From: Pseudomonadota bacterium
Lineage (GTDB): Bacteria > Pseudomonadota > Gammaproteobacteria > Pseudomonadales > Pseudohongiellaceae
Reading direction: 5' to 3'
Assembly (NCBI GenBank): GCA_027623555.1
Contig: JAQBSZ010000010.1
Location: forward strand, 46,553 to 110,552
Length of the DNA stretch: 64,000 bases
Shown here: piece by piece, positions 18,671 to 32,134 of the stretch
Numbering within the stretch: position 1 is the stretch's first letter
Layout: every line of letters starts with the position of its first letter
Made by a program: the position numbers and the translations under genes
Notes under the pieces: model-generated
Database searches by the model: none
Seen by the model: only the letters and a program-made list of their open reading frames with translations
Told to the model about the DNA's origin: nothing

Positions 18671-19342
18671 ATGAACGAAATTGAACTAAATATGCCCCAT
18701 AGCCAGGAAGCGGTGCTGGCTACAAATAAAGTTATTCGAAACACCTATATGTTGTTGTCGATGACTCTGTTTTTCAGTGCGCTCTGCGCCGCTGCAACGA
18801 TGGTCATGCAAGTGAGCCAGGGAGTTGGTTTCATGCTCTTCATTGGCGGCTTAATCATGACTTTTGTTGTACGCGCAACAGCGAAATCATCGAAAGGGTT
18901 AATTGCGGTCTTTGTGTTCGCGGGACTAATGGGTGGCGCACTTGGACCGATTATTTCGCTGTATATGCTCGCTTATGCAAACGGATCAGCCATCGTTGCT
19001 CAAGCGCTTGGTGGAACCGCATTCATTTTCCTGTCTTTGTCTGGATATGCCCTCACAACAGGAAAGAATTTTAATTTCCTGGGTGGATTCCTGTTCACCG
19101 GCATGCTGGTTGCGATTGTTGCCATGATAGCGAACATATTTTTACAAATACCCGCTCTAAGCCTGGCAATTTCTTCTGCCGTTATACTGCTGATGTCCGG
19201 ATTGATTCTTTTCGATACCGGCAGGATTATTAATGGTGGCGAGCGCAATTATATTATGGCAACCATTTCTCTGTATCTGAGCATCTTTAATATCTTCATA
19301 CATCTATTAAACCTGCTCGGTGCACTTACCGGAAGAAACTAA
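18671..19342 (+). CDS. BAX inhibitor-1 family membrane protein (YccA/YbhL-like)
   Basis: A seven-helix inner-membrane protein of the BI-1/YccA family, whose E. coli member YccA modulates the FtsH protease; function here is inferred from family. I start at the ATG at 18671, which has GGAGAAAGC directly upstream, rather than a TTG five codons earlier. Length 223 aa. Hydrophobic segments fill most of the protein, and the C-terminal ILFDTGRIINGGERNYI is the family signature. As in Pseudomonas it is next to tusDCB, but a strong terminator separates it from them. Confidence 0.9.
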   Translation: MNEIELNMPHSQEAVLATNKVIRNTYMLLSMTLFFSALCAAATMVMQVSQGVGFMLFIGGLIMTFVVRATAKSSKGLIAVFVFAGLMGGALGPIISLYMLAYANGSAIVAQALGGTAFIFLSLSGYALTTGKNFNFLGGFLFTGMLVAIVAMIANIFLQIPALSLAISSAVILLMSGLILFDTGRIINGGERNYIMATISLYLSIFNIFIHLLNLLGALTGRN

Positions 19343-19374
19343 TTACTGGAGCGCCATATCCACTCTAGAAGCAC

Positions 19375-19404
19375 AAAAAAGCCCTGTTGTTACAGGGCTT
19401 TTTT
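19375..19404 (+). terminator. Bidirectional-type Rho-independent terminator
   Basis: AAAAAAGCCCTG (19375-19386) pairs with CAGGGCTTTTTT (19393-19404) around a 6-nt loop. It lies 32 bp after the BI-1 gene and just before tusD. Confidence 0.93.
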
Positions 19405-19432
19405 GTTGCTACATAGGTAATGTAAATAAGCT

Positions 19433-19822
19433 GTGAAATTTTCAATCGTGGTGTATGCCGCGCCCTATTCTACTGAAGCTGCCAGTACTGCGTTAAATTT
19501 CAGTAAAGCATTGCTGAGCCAGGGTCACGAAATCTATCGTCTGTTCTTTTTTTCCGATGGTGTGCATAACGCCAACCGGTTCGCAGTGACAGCGCAAGAT
19601 GACATCAATTTGCAACAGCAATGGGACAAGCTGATTAGTCACAATGGACTCGATTCAGTAGTCTGTGTCACCTCCGCAATCAGGCGCGGCATCCTCGACG
19701 CCAAAGAGGCAGAGCGACACGAATTTAAATGCGCCAACCTGCATGAAAGTTCAGAAATTGCCGGATTGGGCCAGCTTATTGATGCGGCGCTGAATTCAGA
19801 TCGTATTGTGAATTTCGGTTAA
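19433..19822 (+). CDS. tusD: Sulfurtransferase complex subunit TusD
   Basis: DsrE-family subunit that carries persulfide sulfur toward MnmA for 2-thiouridine in tRNA. The 129-aa length, the N-terminal FSIVVYAAPYSTEAASTAL and the FFFSDGVHNAN segment match TusD. The likely sulfur-carrying Cys is in GLDSVVCVTSAIRRGI. The start is GTG at 19433, where the conserved N-terminus begins. It leads a tight tusD-tusC-tusB operon; mnmA, which uses this sulfur, is at 35605-36720. Confidence 0.92.
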   Translation: MKFSIVVYAAPYSTEAASTALNFSKALLSQGHEIYRLFFFSDGVHNANRFAVTAQDDINLQQQWDKLISHNGLDSVVCVTSAIRRGILDAKEAERHEFKCANLHESSEIAGLGQLIDAALNSDRIVNFG

Positions 19823-19826
19823 CAAA

Positions 19827-20201
19827 ATGGCTGCTGCTAATAGAGGCAAGACCTTCACGTTGATTACAAGAGCCGCGCCCTATGGCTGCGACCGCCCCCA
19901 ACTCTGCCTCGAGATAAGCCTGGCGGCTGCTGTGTTTGATCAGGATGTAAATTACGTGTTTCTCGGCGACGGCGTGTTGCAATTGCTGAAGGGCCAGAAT
20001 ACCGATGCAATCAACTGCAAGTCGCTTGAGAATGCCTTTAAAACACTGGAGCTCTATGGCGTCACTAATGTATTCGTGGATGAGAAGTCATTGCTTGATC
20101 GAAAGCTGCAAAAAGATGATTTGATTATCGAAGCGCAGCTGATAGATGACAAATTACTCGCCGCGATGATGGAAAACTCTCTCGCGGTATTCAACCTTTG
20201 A
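19827..20201 (+). CDS. tusC: Sulfurtransferase complex subunit TusC
   Basis: DsrF-like subunit of the TusBCD hexamer. 124 aa, with ITRAAPYGCDRPQLCLEISLAAAVFDQDVNYVF-type architecture near the N-terminus (seen as PYGC followed by AAAVFDQ) and FLGDGVLQLL. It begins 4 bp after tusD and overlaps tusB by 4 bp, so translation is probably coupled. Confidence 0.9.
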   Translation: MAAANRGKTFTLITRAAPYGCDRPQLCLEISLAAAVFDQDVNYVFLGDGVLQLLKGQNTDAINCKSLENAFKTLELYGVTNVFVDEKSLLDRKLQKDDLIIEAQLIDDKLLAAMMENSLAVFNL

Positions 20202-20488
20202 CTTGCCTGCACACAATAAGCAAAGCACCTTCATCAGGCATGCTGGAAGCTTGCAGGCCTATCCTTCAAAAGGGGGATGGAGTCATTTTCATTGAAGATG
20301 GAGTCTACTATTGTCTCGATGATTCGTTAAGCACGCTCCAAGATAAGGACCTCAATATATTCAGTCTGAAGGAAGACTTGAATGCCAGGGGCTTGATTAA
20401 TCGCAGTCACCAGGACGCTGAGATAATCAGCTATCATCGCTTTGTGGAACTCTGTTGCCACTACTCAAAAATCGTGAGCTGGTTTTAA
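20198..20488 (+). CDS. tusB: Sulfurtransferase complex subunit TusB
   Basis: DsrH-like third subunit of TusBCD (96 aa). It starts with LHTISKAPSS and has KGDGVIFIEDGVYY, both typical of the family. The start codon is TTG at 20198, overlapping the tusC stop. The usual fourth gene tusE, next in Pseudomonas, is missing here; the next gene is cysG on the opposite strand, so TusE must be encoded elsewhere or be replaced. Confidence 0.88.
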   Translation: MTCLHTISKAPSSGMLEACRPILQKGDGVIFIEDGVYYCLDDSLSTLQDKDLNIFSLKEDLNARGLINRSHQDAEIISYHRFVELCCHYSKIVSWF

Positions 20489-20526
20489 TCAAGCTCAGCC
20501 TTGCTATTGGACCAGTTGAACCATTG

Positions 20527-21923
20527 CTATTCGATTTCGATCCTGCCTTCGAACCAGCTGAGTTGCTCTCGCAATTTCACCACCTGACCGATGATGATGA
20601 TGGTCGGAGCAACTAGTTTTTGTCTTGTGGCTTCTGCGGGCATGGCGCTCAGGGTAGAAGTGATGACCTTCTGATTTGATGTTGTGCCTTGCTGGATGAC
20701 TGCAATCGGCATCAGCGGGTCCATTCCGTGATCGACCAGCTCATTACAAATAGTCTCCAGTCCAAGCAGGCCCATGTAGAAAACCAGGGTCTGCTGTTCT
20801 TTAACCAGGGATTCCCAATCCAGGTTCAGCTCGCCGTCTGCAAGATGTCCTGCAAGAAAACGTACGGACTGTGAATAGTCGCGGTGAGTTAAGGGTATGC
20901 CTGCATAGGAAGCGCAACCTGAAGCGGCGGTAATTCCTGGTACAACCTGAAACGACACTTTTTCACGAGCCAGAGTTTCAAGCTCTTCGCCTCCCCGTCC
21001 GAAGATAAAGGGATCTCCGCCCTTAAGTCGCAAGACCTTCTTACCCTCACGAGCCAGCCTTACTAACATTTGATTGATGGTTTCCTGCTCAACAGTATGC
21101 TTGGCGCGCGCCTTCCCAACATGGATTTTCTCTGCATCTGGCCGGAGTCGATTCATAATCTGCTCTGAAACCAGGCGGTCATAGAGCACTACATCGGCTT
21201 TATGCATGAGCCGCAACGCTCGCAGGGTTAACAGGTCTGGGTCACCTGGTCCGGCACCAACCAGGTAAACCTCCCCTACTGCTGATTCCTGGCCAAATTG
21301 CAGCAGGCTTTCTTCGATCCGTTTAATGGCAGCGCTGCTGTTTCCGCTATAGACCAGTTCCGGTATGTCGCTTTCCAGCAAGCTTTCCCAGTACCTTACC
21401 CGGTCTGAAAATTTTCCAATTTGGCTCTTAACTCGCTCTCTGAATGATCCAAGTATCTCAGCGAATTCGCCGATTCTTTCAGGCAGCATGACCTCATTCA
21501 GTTCTTTTAACTTACGTGTAAGCACCGGCGAGTTACCGGAACTGGAGACCGCGATCACTACGGGTGAGCGGTCTACAACGGAGGGTAAAATAAATGTGCA
21601 GAGCGCCGGCTGATCGACTACGTTTACCAGGATGTCTCGCTCTCTGGCGGCAGCGCTTATGAGTCGGTTGACTTCAGGATTATCGGTGGCAGCAATGACA
21701 AGAGCGGCATCTTCGAGATGGCTTGAGTTGAAGCCCTCCGTGCTGAACTCAACGGGGTTGGCGTTACCGAACTCAGTGAGCGCTGCGGATACGTTTTCGC
21801 AAACAATCTGGAGTCTGGCGCCAGCGCGCGCTAGTAGCAGGGCTTTGCGCAGTGCTATTTGCCCTCCTCCTACCACGACGCATTTTCTGTCCCTGATATC
21901 CAAGAAGATAGGCAGGAATTCCA

Positions 21924-21924
<1 letters not shown>
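20527..21924 (-). CDS. cysG: Siroheme synthase CysG (multifunctional)
   Basis: Makes siroheme, the cofactor of sulfite and nitrite reductases, from uroporphyrinogen III. The N-terminal part (about 1-150) is the dehydrogenase/ferrochelatase domain with NAD-binding VVGGGQIALRKALLL; the C-terminal part (about 215-460) is the SAM-dependent methyltransferase with VGAGPGDPDLLTLRAL, RLKGGDPFIFGRGGEE and GITAASGCASYAGIPLTHR. Length 465 aa is typical of the fused enzyme. Its ATG overlaps the serS stop by one base (TAATG), showing coupling. Confidence 0.96.
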
Positions 21925-23222
<1,298 letters not shown>

Positions 23223-23600
23223 TTAAAGCAGAATGCGCGAGACCTGCATCCCTGCAAAGGCGGCGAACAAACACAGCGCAACACTGCTCAACACATACAA
23301 AAGAGCGGTATTGTAGTGGCCTTGTTGGAACAACAAAAGTGCATCGAGAGAGAAAGTCGAGAAAGTGGTCATCGCACCGAGAAATCCAATTACTATCAGG
23401 GGACGCCATTGATCGCTTAGTGAAAACTTCTCAGCGAAGAGAATGAATACGATGCCTATCAGGAAACTGCCTAACAGGTTTACCATAAAGGTACCCAATG
23501 GAAACCCGGTGCCGTTGAACTTTTCCACGGCGCTGCTTAACCAATAACGGGACAGTGCACCGATTGCACCTCCAAAGGCGATCGCGAGATAGGTGTACAT
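23223..23600 (-). CDS. crcB: Fluoride ion channel CrcB (Fluc)
   Basis: Small four-helix inner-membrane channel that exports fluoride. 125 aa with the family motifs GGAIGALSRYWLS near the N-terminus and GFLGAMTTFSTFS (about 72-84), the Phe/Thr-rich pore segment. One copy is present, so a homodimer is expected. It sits 21 bp before serS and 36 bp after lolA on the same strand. I see no fluoride riboswitch in front of it, which fits expression as part of the larger operon. Confidence 0.94.
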   Translation of the reverse strand: MYTYLAIAFGGAIGALSRYWLSSAVEKFNGTGFPLGTFMVNLLGSFLIGIVFILFAEKFSLSDQWRPLIVIGFLGAMTTFSTFSLDALLLFQQGHYNTALLYVLSSVALCLFAAFAGMQVSRILL

Positions 23601-23636
23601 CAGCCCTTGTGATCCAGGCCAGGGTTTGGGGTTTTG

Positions 23637-24293
23637 CTATTGGACATAGCGGTTTTCGATGATTTCTATACCGGAGGGAGGGGTGAACTCGAACAGGCTA
23701 TCTGCCAGTGGCAGGTTTCTCTCGACGCTGTCAAACCGCCAGACTGTTTGCTGACCGTTTTTGTTCTCCAGATAGATAAGGTCCAGTTCTGTCCCTGAGA
23801 AGTTGATTGAAATCTGAGTGTAGATGCTCTCATTCGCCCACGGGATCAAGGAGAATTCATGATCCGTTGAACCTTCGGCGCTGACCAGTTCAATGCGATA
23901 TTCTTCTGCGAGGTTCTCAGTCTCTCCGTTCAACAACTGAGCCGCGAGTTCGGAGCGGCCTGTATCCCAGTCTTCAATAACTACCTGCTCCAGGTCTGGT
24001 TGGTAGTTCCAGAGTTTTATGCCGTTGGTAACAACTAGCTCAGGAAAAGGGGTGAGTGTCTCCCAGTAAAAGCCATTGGGTTTCTTCAGGTAGAGTTGAA
24101 TCTCGCTCTCTTCCAGGATACCGCCATCGGATTCGACAATGAGTTGAACTACGTCAGCCGTGAGCGTCTCGATGTCCTGCAATAAGGCATCGAGCTGTTC
24201 AACAGCATCTCTATACGCAATTTCCTGCGCATAGACGGAGCTTATGCAGGCACAAGCTAGAAGCGCTGCTGAGATTCTGTACATACCTGGCAC
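23637..24293 (-). CDS. lolA: Outer-membrane lipoprotein carrier LolA
   Basis: Periplasmic chaperone that ferries lipoproteins from LolCDE to LolB. A signal peptide ends near SVYAQ; the mature part has the LolA pattern QLDALLQDIETLTADVVQ and LYLKKPNGFYWET followed by NGIKLWNYQPDLEQV. 218 aa is normal. It is 15 bp downstream of ftsK, the usual arrangement in gammaproteobacteria. Confidence 0.93.
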   Translation of the reverse strand: MPGMYRISAALLACACISSVYAQEIAYRDAVEQLDALLQDIETLTADVVQLIVESDGGILEESEIQLYLKKPNGFYWETLTPFPELVVTNGIKLWNYQPDLEQVVIEDWDTGRSELAAQLLNGETENLAEEYRIELVSAEGSTDHEFSLIPWANESIYTQISINFSGTELDLIYLENKNGQQTVWRFDSVERNLPLADSLFEFTPPSGIEIIENRYVQ

Positions 24294-24308
24294 TGTTTAG
24301 TTAGGGGA

Positions 24309-26639
24309 TTAATCGCGAGGCGGTGGAGGTGCGATAACTTCCCGGGATCCATTGCTGCTCATTTCCGATACTACCCCAGCCGCTTCCATGGATTCAATCA
24401 TGCGCGCTGCACGGTTATAACCAATGCGAAGTTTGCGCTGTATGGACGAAATAGAAGCCTTGCTGGATTCAGTTACGAAGCGGACGGCCTGATCATACAG
24501 CTCATCGTCTTCTTCTGCTTCACCATTTGCCTGCGCACCGAAAGCTCCCACATCGAAGTCTTCAGAGAACTGAGTAATCGAATCGATGTACGCCGGCGCA
24601 CCGCGCTGCTTCCAATCCGCCACAACACGATGCACTTCTTCATCGCTTACAAAGGCGCCATGCACGCGCGTAGGGACTCCACCACCCGGTGGCAGAAACA
24701 ACATGTCCCCATTGCCGAGCAGTTGCTCAGCACCGCCCTCACCCAGAATCGTGCGTGAGTCGACTTTCGACTGGACCATAAAAGACAACCGGGTTGGAAT
24801 ATTTGCCTTGATAAGACCAGTCAATACATCCACCGAAGGGCGCTGAGTTGCCAGGACTAGATGAATTCCAGCGGCCCGGGCTTTTTGGGCGATACGAGCA
24901 ATCAGTTCTTCCACCTTCTTGCCCACTACCATCATCATGTCTGCCAGCTCGTCGACGATGACCACGACGCACGGCAGTGCTTCCAGTTCCGGCGCGGACT
25001 GCTCCTCTTCAAGAAACATTTGGTCTGGCTGCCAGGTCGGGTCTATCAAAGGTTTGCCGGCTTTCCTGGCATCGTTCACCTTCTTGTTAAATCCGGTGAG
25101 GTTTCTCACTCCCAGTGAGGACATCAGGCGGTAACGTCGATCCATTTCTGCAACACACCAGCGTAATCCGTTCGCTGCATCCTTCATGTCGGTGATAACT
25201 GGCGTTAGCAAATGAGGAATTCCGTCATAAACAGATAATTCCAGCATCTTTGGATCGATCATGATCATCCGCACCTGTTCGGGGGTAGATTTAAACAGCA
25301 GGCTGAGGATCATGGCGTTTAAGCCCACGGATTTACCGGACCCGGTAGTACCGGCAACCAACAAATGAGGCATCTTGCCGAGATCGACGATAACAGGCTT
25401 ACCCACGATGTCATGGCCCAGCGCCATGCTCAACCTAGATCCGGCGCGGTCGAATTCCGGAGATGAGAGCACCTGGCTCAGCTGAATAATTTCACGTTTT
25501 TCATTGGGAATTTCGATACCTATGACAGTTTTGCCAGGTATTACTTCAACTACCCGCACCGAAACTACTGCCAGTGAGCGGGCCAGGTCTTTTACCAGGT
25601 TACTGATTCTGCTGACCTTGACCCCGGGTGCCGGCTGCACTTCGAAACGGGTGATTACCGGGCCAGGATTTACCGCGGTAACCTCGATATCGATGCCGAA
25701 GTCATTTAGTTTCAGTTCCAAAAGCTTGGACATTGCTTCCAGTGATTCTTTTGAAAAACCTGAATCATTGAGTTCGTGCCAGGCGTCCAGGAGCCCTATG
25801 GCGGGCAGTTCCTTGACTGAACTCGCAGCGAACAGTGTACCCTGCCGCTCCTTCTCAACCCGTGGACTCTTCACAACCTGTTTCGATGCCGGTGGCTGAA
25901 TGGTCGGCGGGGTCCGCTTCTTCTCTTTCTCGATGTGAATATCCAGGACTTTCTTGCGGGTCTGGAGTCTCTCCCGCGTGGCGATCTGCTGTTTCTTATC
26001 TTCGATCCATTTCTGTAGCTTGAGCAGCATCAGGCTATAGCTCGACAGCGTCAACGCACCCAGCCTATCGATAACCGACAACCAGGAGATGGTGACGGTG
26101 ATTGTCAATCCGAACAGGAAAATGGCAAACAACACCAGCGTACTTCCCAGTGTTGCCAATACCGGCAAGCTGAGATCGACGACCAGTGAACCCACCACCC
26201 CGCCAGCCATGTAGGGAATGCCGTCGGCGATCTGAAAATGCAGGGTCGCGAGGCCGCAGGCCGAGATCATGAGAAGCATAAATCCCAAGGTCTTCAGGCC
26301 GAACATCGGCCAGGAGAATTCAGCTTCCAGCTCTGCTTCCCGGAATGAGGTATAGACCTTGTACGCCAGCAGCGCCGGAAATCCAAACGCCAGGTAGCCG
26401 AGCAGATGCAGCAGGATATCGGCCAACCAGGCCCCATACACGCCCACGGCATTGGCGACATCCTCGTCATTGCCAGTCGTAGTGAATCCAGGATCGCCTG
26501 GCGAATAGCTAAGCAGGGCAATCAGCAGAAACAGGGCCAGCAGGAAGTACACGATCAACGTGCCTTCGCGTACTATGCGTAGCATCAGACTAGTCACTTC
26601 TGATTCTTGTACGGCTTTATTCATAGCAATATTTTTCAA
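24309..26639 (-). CDS. ftsK: DNA translocase FtsK
   Basis: Septal DNA pump that clears chromosome ends and activates XerCD. Four or five N-terminal membrane helices (about 20-200), a short charged linker (about 220-280), then the motor with Walker [13 protein letters not shown] and Walker [12 protein letters not shown], and the winged-helix gamma domain that reads KOPS near the C-terminus ([18 protein letters not shown]). At 776 aa it has a short linker compared with E. coli (1329 aa), as in Pseudomonas. The first start is TTG at 26639; an in-frame ATG at 26624 is an equal candidate. Confidence 0.95.
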   Translation of the reverse strand: MKNIAMNKAVQESEVTSLMLRIVREGTLIVYFLLALFLLIALLSYSPGDPGFTTTGNDEDVANAVGVYGAWLADILLHLLGYLAFGFPALLAYKVYTSFREAELEAEFSWPMFGLKTLGFMLLMISACGLATLHFQIADGIPYMAGGVVGSLVVDLSLPVLATLGSTLVLFAIFLFGLTITVTISWLSVIDRLGALTLSSYSLMLLKLQKWIEDKKQQIATRERLQTRKKVLDIHIEKEKKRTPPTIQPPASKQVVKSPRVEKERQGTLFAASSVKELPAIGLLDAWHELNDSGFSKESLEAMSKLLELKLNDFGIDIEVTAVNPGPVITRFEVQPAPGVKVSRISNLVKDLARSLAVVSVRVVEVIPGKTVIGIEIPNEKREIIQLSQVLSSPEFDRAGSRLSMALGHDIVGKPVIVDLGKMPHLLVAGTTGSGKSVGLNAMILSLLFKSTPEQVRMIMIDPKMLELSVYDGIPHLLTPVITDMKDAANGLRWCVAEMDRRYRLMSSLGVRNLTGFNKKVNDARKAGKPLIDPTWQPDQMFLEEEQSAPELEALPCVVVIVDELADMMMVVGKKVEELIARIAQKARAAGIHLVLATQRPSVDVLTGLIKANIPTRLSFMVQSKVDSRTILGEGGAEQLLGNGDMLFLPPGGGVPTRVHGAFVSDEEVHRVVADWKQRGAPAYIDSITQFSEDFDVGAFGAQANGEAEEDDELYDQAVRFVTESSKASISSIQRKLRIGYNRAARMIESMEAAGVVSEMSSNGSREVIAPPPPRD

Positions 26640-27911
<1,272 letters not shown>

Positions 27912-27922
27912 CCTGGTTTTCC

Positions 27923-28657
27923 ATGCCCCTGCCCTGGCTTGATGCTGATCAAGTGGGTTTCCCACCAATAGACCAGGCCCTTTCTGAGCCCGATGGGCTG
28001 CTGGCCGCAGGCGGTGCGCTGAACGCAGACTGGTTAATGTGTGCCTATCGGCAAGGCATCTTCCCCTGGTATGAAGCTGGGCAGCCCATTCTCTGGTGGT
28101 CGCCAGATCCCCGGTTGGTCTTGTTTCCAGATCAACTTAAAATCTCAAGAAGTTTAAGAAAGCTGCTTAAAAAACATGGCTATGTCGTTTCTTTTGATCA
28201 ACATTTTGCGGAAGTGGTGCTGCAGTGTGCCGTCTCCCGAGAGGGAGCGACCGGCACCTGGATCACGACTGAAATGCAAATAGCTTACCGCCAGATGTTC
28301 GAGCTGGGATTGGCTCATTCGGTAGAAATCCATGCAGCAGGGAAACTGGTAGGCGGGTTGTACGGCGTTGCCCTGGGCAAGGTATTCTTCGGCGAATCAA
28401 TGTTCAGTAGTGAACCGAATACTTCCAAATTGGCCCTGGTCTACCTGGTGCGCCAGCTAAACGCCCTTGGTTTCGAACTGATTGACTGTCAGGTGAGCAG
28501 TGAACATTTGGCCTCATTGGGGGCTACGGAAATCAGCCGCGCTAAGTTTCTCAGCAGGCTAGACCGCCTCGTAGTGGAAAATGCCCCATCTGCCCGTTGG
28601 CAATTGGACCCAGAGCTGGTACTTATAGATCATGAAGTCGAATTCCAAGGCAATTAG
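27923..28657 (+). CDS. aat: Leucyl/phenylalanyl-tRNA-protein transferase
   Basis: Adds Leu or Phe from tRNA to proteins with N-terminal Lys or Arg, creating N-degrons for ClpS/ClpAP. Family motifs: FPPIDQALSEPDGLLAAGG near the N-terminus, RQGIFPWY, ILWWSPDPR, and GGLYGVALGKVFFGESMFS. I prefer the ATG at 27923 (start MPLPWLDA); the frame is also open from a TTG at 27908 that overlaps trxB. The end overlaps bpt by 26 bp. Confidence 0.94.
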   Translation: MPLPWLDADQVGFPPIDQALSEPDGLLAAGGALNADWLMCAYRQGIFPWYEAGQPILWWSPDPRLVLFPDQLKISRSLRKLLKKHGYVVSFDQHFAEVVLQCAVSREGATGTWITTEMQIAYRQMFELGLAHSVEIHAAGKLVGGLYGVALGKVFFGESMFSSEPNTSKLALVYLVRQLNALGFELIDCQVSSEHLASLGATEISRAKFLSRLDRLVVENAPSARWQLDPELVLIDHEVEFQGN

Positions 28658-29351
28658 CTCAGTCCGCTTATTCAGAACTTCGCCGCATCCGTGCAGCTAC
28701 AAAACGGACCAGCGGGCAGCAACCGTGTTCGTGGATCCCGATCTGGTCATTGATCAAGCATTGAATAGCAGGCTGAGTGAGATGGGGTATCGACGCAGCG
28801 GCGCCCACCTCTATCGACCGGATTGTGAGTTTTGCAACGCCTGTGTTTCCTGTCGAATTCCAGTCGATCAATTTCAATACAAACGCCGCTTTACCAAGAT
28901 CTGGAATAATAATCAGGACTTGGAGGTAAAAGAGAAAAACGATCTTATCTGTAATGAATCGTTTCGGCTTTATGAGCGCTACATCAATACCCGGCACCGT
29001 GATGGCGATATGTATCCGGCCAGTCTGGAGCAATTCGAGGCATTCATTAAGACCAAGACTGTCGATACCCGTTTCTATCTATTCTACCGGCAGGACGAAC
29101 TTGTTGCGGTCAGTGTTACCGACGCGCTCGAGCAGGGGCTGTCCGCCGTCTATACTTTCTTCGATCCGCTATTAACGCAACGCTCGCTGGGAAATTTTGT
29201 AATCCTCTGGCAGATCGAAAAGGCCCGCGCTATGAACCTGCCTTACTTGTTTCTTGGTTACTGGATAAAAAACTGCCCGAAGATGCAGTACAAGAGTTCC
29301 TTTCGACCCATTCAGTTGTTGATTGACGGTAACTGGGTCCTGGCGAAATAA
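28632..29351 (+). CDS. bpt: Aspartate/glutamate leucyltransferase Bpt
   Basis: Transfers Leu from tRNA to proteins with N-terminal Asp or Glu, widening the N-degron set. The 239-aa protein has the family's N-terminal CSYKTDQRA and the cysteine cluster CEFCNACVSCR (about 64-74), then YLFLGYWIKNCPKMQYKSSFRP near the C-terminus. It overlaps aat, so both transferases are made together. With clpS and clpA nearby this forms a complete N-end-rule set. Confidence 0.93.
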   Translation: MKSNSKAISSVRLFRTSPHPCSYKTDQRAATVFVDPDLVIDQALNSRLSEMGYRRSGAHLYRPDCEFCNACVSCRIPVDQFQYKRRFTKIWNNNQDLEVKEKNDLICNESFRLYERYINTRHRDGDMYPASLEQFEAFIKTKTVDTRFYLFYRQDELVAVSVTDALEQGLSAVYTFFDPLLTQRSLGNFVILWQIEKARAMNLPYLFLGYWIKNCPKMQYKSSFRPIQLLIDGNWVLAK

Positions 29352-29433
29352 GCCCTTCAACGCCCATCTCTCTTTGCTTAAAGCTTTAAAATCCGGCACA
29401 ATGCGGCCGCTGTAATTACCTGGAGGACTCTCT

Positions 29434-29652
29434 ATGGCGAAAGAAGACCAGATTGAAATGGAAGGCGAGGTAGTCGACACCCTTCCTAACACGATGTTTC
29501 GAGTAAAACTCGAAAACGGACATATAGTTACTGCACATATATCCGGCAAAATGCGTAAGAATTATATCCGTATACTTACCGGCGATCAGGTTAGGGTCGA
29601 ACTGACTCCCTATGATTTAACAAAGGGAAGAATTACCTATCGGGCTCGATAA
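29434..29652 (+). CDS. infA: Translation initiation factor IF-1
   Basis: Small ribosome-binding OB-fold protein. Exactly 72 aa, the family length, with [19 protein letters not shown] at the N-terminus and [19 protein letters not shown] strong GGAGG ribosome site lies upstream of the ATG. It follows bpt by 82 bp and is convergent with clpA. Confidence 0.98.
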   Translation: MAKEDQIEMEGEVVDTLPNTMFRVKLENGHIVTAHISGKMRKNYIRILTGDQVRVELTPYDLTKGRITYRAR

Positions 29653-29699
29653 GCCCTTCAGAATTTCAATAAGTTAGAGTCAGCATCACAAGCGGCGAA

Positions 29700-31994
29700 T
29701 TAACTCTTGGCCGGACTGAGTTCCTTCTTCTGCTTTGCTTTCCGGCCGCTAATCTCCAGCTTGATGTCATCATCCTCAACAGTAACAAACACATCGCCAC
29801 CGTTTTCCGCTAACTCACCGAACAGGATATCTTCGGCCAGAGCTTTCTTCAGCTTCTCCTGAATCAGGCGCGCCATGGGGCGAGCGCCCATCGATTCGCT
29901 GTAGCCGTTGATGACAAACCAATCCACTGCCAAATCATCAACTTGTAGCAGAACATTCTTATCATCCAGCTGAACTTGCAACTCCACCAGGAATTTATCG
30001 ACCACTGTGCGAATGGTTTCCGGGGCAAGCGCACCAAATTGGATAATCCCATCCAATCGATTGCGAAACTCGGGGGTGAAGGCTTTCTTGATAATCTCCA
30101 TGCCGTCAGTGGTATGGTCCTGCTCGGTAAACCCGATGGATGCGCGTGACATCTCCTGGGCACCTGCATTGGTTGTCATAATCAGAATCACGTTGCGGAA
30201 GTCAGCCTTGCGTCCGTTATTATCTGTCAGGGTACCGTGATCCATAACCTGCAATAGCAGGTTAAAAACATCAGGATGTGCTTTCTCGATCTCATCTAAC
30301 AGTAAGACACAATGGGGATTTTTCGTAATCGCTTCGGTCATCAAGCCGCCCTGGTCGAAACCAACATAACCGGGAGGTGCGCCGATCAGGCGAGAAACAG
30401 TATGGCGCTCCATGTATTCGGACATATCGAACCTGAGCAATTCGATCCCCATAATCTTGGCTAACTGCCTGGAAACTTCGGTCTTACCTACCCCCGTTGG
30501 GCCGGAAAACAGGAATGAACCGATTGGTTTCTCGCCGTCATTCAGGCCTGCGCGGGAGAGTTTGATAGCACTGGATAAGGATTCAATCGCTTTATCCTGC
30601 CCGAATACAACCATCTTCAGGTTTGTTTGCAGACTCTTGAGAGAGTCGATATCAGAACTGGAAACATGCTTCGGTGGAATCTTGGCAATAATCGCTACAA
30701 CCTTCTCCATGTCTACAACCTGAAGCAGTTTCTTGCGCTTGCTCGCTGGCTGAAGCCGCTGGTAGGCACCTGCTTCGTCGATGACATCTATTGCCTTATC
30801 AGGCATATAGCGGTCATTGATATAGCGGCCTGCTAACTCCGAGGCGGCTCTAAGTGATCTATCGCTATAGCGTAGATCATGGTGTTCCTCGAATCGGGAT
30901 TTGAGCCCCTTTAAAATTCGGTAAGTAGTTTCGACATCGGGCTCATCGATATCGATCTTTTGAAAGCGTCGTGACAACGCCCGATCTTTCTCAAAGATAC
31001 CCCGGTATTCCTGATAGGTCGTGGAACCGATGCAACGCAAATGGCTGGACGTTAGTACCGGCTTGAGCAAGTTAGAGGCATCCATGACTCCGCCTGATGC
31101 AGCACCCGCTCCAATGATGGTATGGATCTCATCGATGAATAGCACGGCATGTTCATTCTTCTTCAACTCAGCCAGTAGCGCCTTGAAGCGTTTCTCGAAG
31201 TCACCCCGATACTTTGTGCCGGCTAACAGCGCACCGAGATCCAATGAGTAGATTACGCTTTCAGAAAGTACTTCAGGTACTTCTTTCTCCACGATTAATT
31301 TTGCGAGCCCTTCCGCGACCGCGGTTTTTCCTACACCAGACTCGCCTACCAAGAGTGGATTGTTTTTACGGCGCCGGGACAAAACCTGGATCACTCGTGT
31401 GACTTCATCGGCGCGTCCAATGAGTGGATCGATGCGGCCAGCCGCCGCTTCGGCATTCAAATTGGTAGCAAAACTCTCCAACGGATTACTCGAAGAATCG
31501 GTTACGCTCTCTTCTTCCTGCTGCTCCGTTGAAGACTCGTTGTTTACGGCGTGCCCGGGAATTTTAGAGATGCCATGGGTGATAAAATTCACGACGTCGA
31601 TGCGAGCTACATCCTGTTGCTTGAGAAAGTAAACTGCCTGACTTTCCTGTTCGCTGAAAATAGCAACCAATACATTCGCGCCGGTAACCTCTCGCTTACC
31701 GGATGATTGCACGTGAAACACGGCGCGCTGCAAGACGCGCTGAAAGCCTAGTGTCGGTTGGGTTTCACGCGTTGCTTCAGACTCGGGGATTAGCGGTGTC
31801 GTTGCATCGACGAAGTCCACGAGTTCACCTCGCAGGCGACTGAGGTCGCAGTCACAAGCCAGTAACACACTGGAGGCGACTTCATTATCAAGTAATGCGA
31901 GTAAAAGATGCTCCACAGTCATGAATTCATGACGCTTTTTGCGAGCACCTTTAAATGCGTAATTGAGTGTAGCTTCTAAGTCTCTACTGAGCAT
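29700..31994 (-). CDS. clpA: ClpA, ATPase subunit of ClpAP protease
   Basis: Hexameric AAA+ unfoldase that feeds ClpP. N-terminal repeat domain (about 1-145) that binds ClpS; first AAA module with GESGVGKTA; second with GPTGVGKTE and a C-terminal [22 protein letters not shown]. An IGL-type ClpP-contact loop is expected in the second module but I did not place it. 764 aa matches E. coli (758). It lies downstream of clpS on the same strand with a 140-bp gap. Confidence 0.97.
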   Translation of the reverse strand: MLSRDLEATLNYAFKGARKKRHEFMTVEHLLLALLDNEVASSVLLACDCDLSRLRGELVDFVDATTPLIPESEATRETQPTLGFQRVLQRAVFHVQSSGKREVTGANVLVAIFSEQESQAVYFLKQQDVARIDVVNFITHGISKIPGHAVNNESSTEQQEEESVTDSSSNPLESFATNLNAEAAAGRIDPLIGRADEVTRVIQVLSRRRKNNPLLVGESGVGKTAVAEGLAKLIVEKEVPEVLSESVIYSLDLGALLAGTKYRGDFEKRFKALLAELKKNEHAVLFIDEIHTIIGAGAASGGVMDASNLLKPVLTSSHLRCIGSTTYQEYRGIFEKDRALSRRFQKIDIDEPDVETTYRILKGLKSRFEEHHDLRYSDRSLRAASELAGRYINDRYMPDKAIDVIDEAGAYQRLQPASKRKKLLQVVDMEKVVAIIAKIPPKHVSSSDIDSLKSLQTNLKMVVFGQDKAIESLSSAIKLSRAGLNDGEKPIGSFLFSGPTGVGKTEVSRQLAKIMGIELLRFDMSEYMERHTVSRLIGAPPGYVGFDQGGLMTEAITKNPHCVLLLDEIEKAHPDVFNLLLQVMDHGTLTDNNGRKADFRNVILIMTTNAGAQEMSRASIGFTEQDHTTDGMEIIKKAFTPEFRNRLDGIIQFGALAPETIRTVVDKFLVELQVQLDDKNVLLQVDDLAVDWFVINGYSESMGARPMARLIQEKLKKALAEDILFGELAENGGDVFVTVEDDDIKLEISGRKAKQKKELSPAKS

Positions 31995-32134
31995 GTTGCC
32001 TCGGAATTCGGATAAAATTTGAACCGCTTAATTTTGCAAAGTGCGATCGATTGGAGCGGCTGTGGTCAGCGAATTTCCTCATCATCGGTTGAGCCCTACT
32101 GAACAGAACGCGGTGCAGGTATTGACCAAATTGC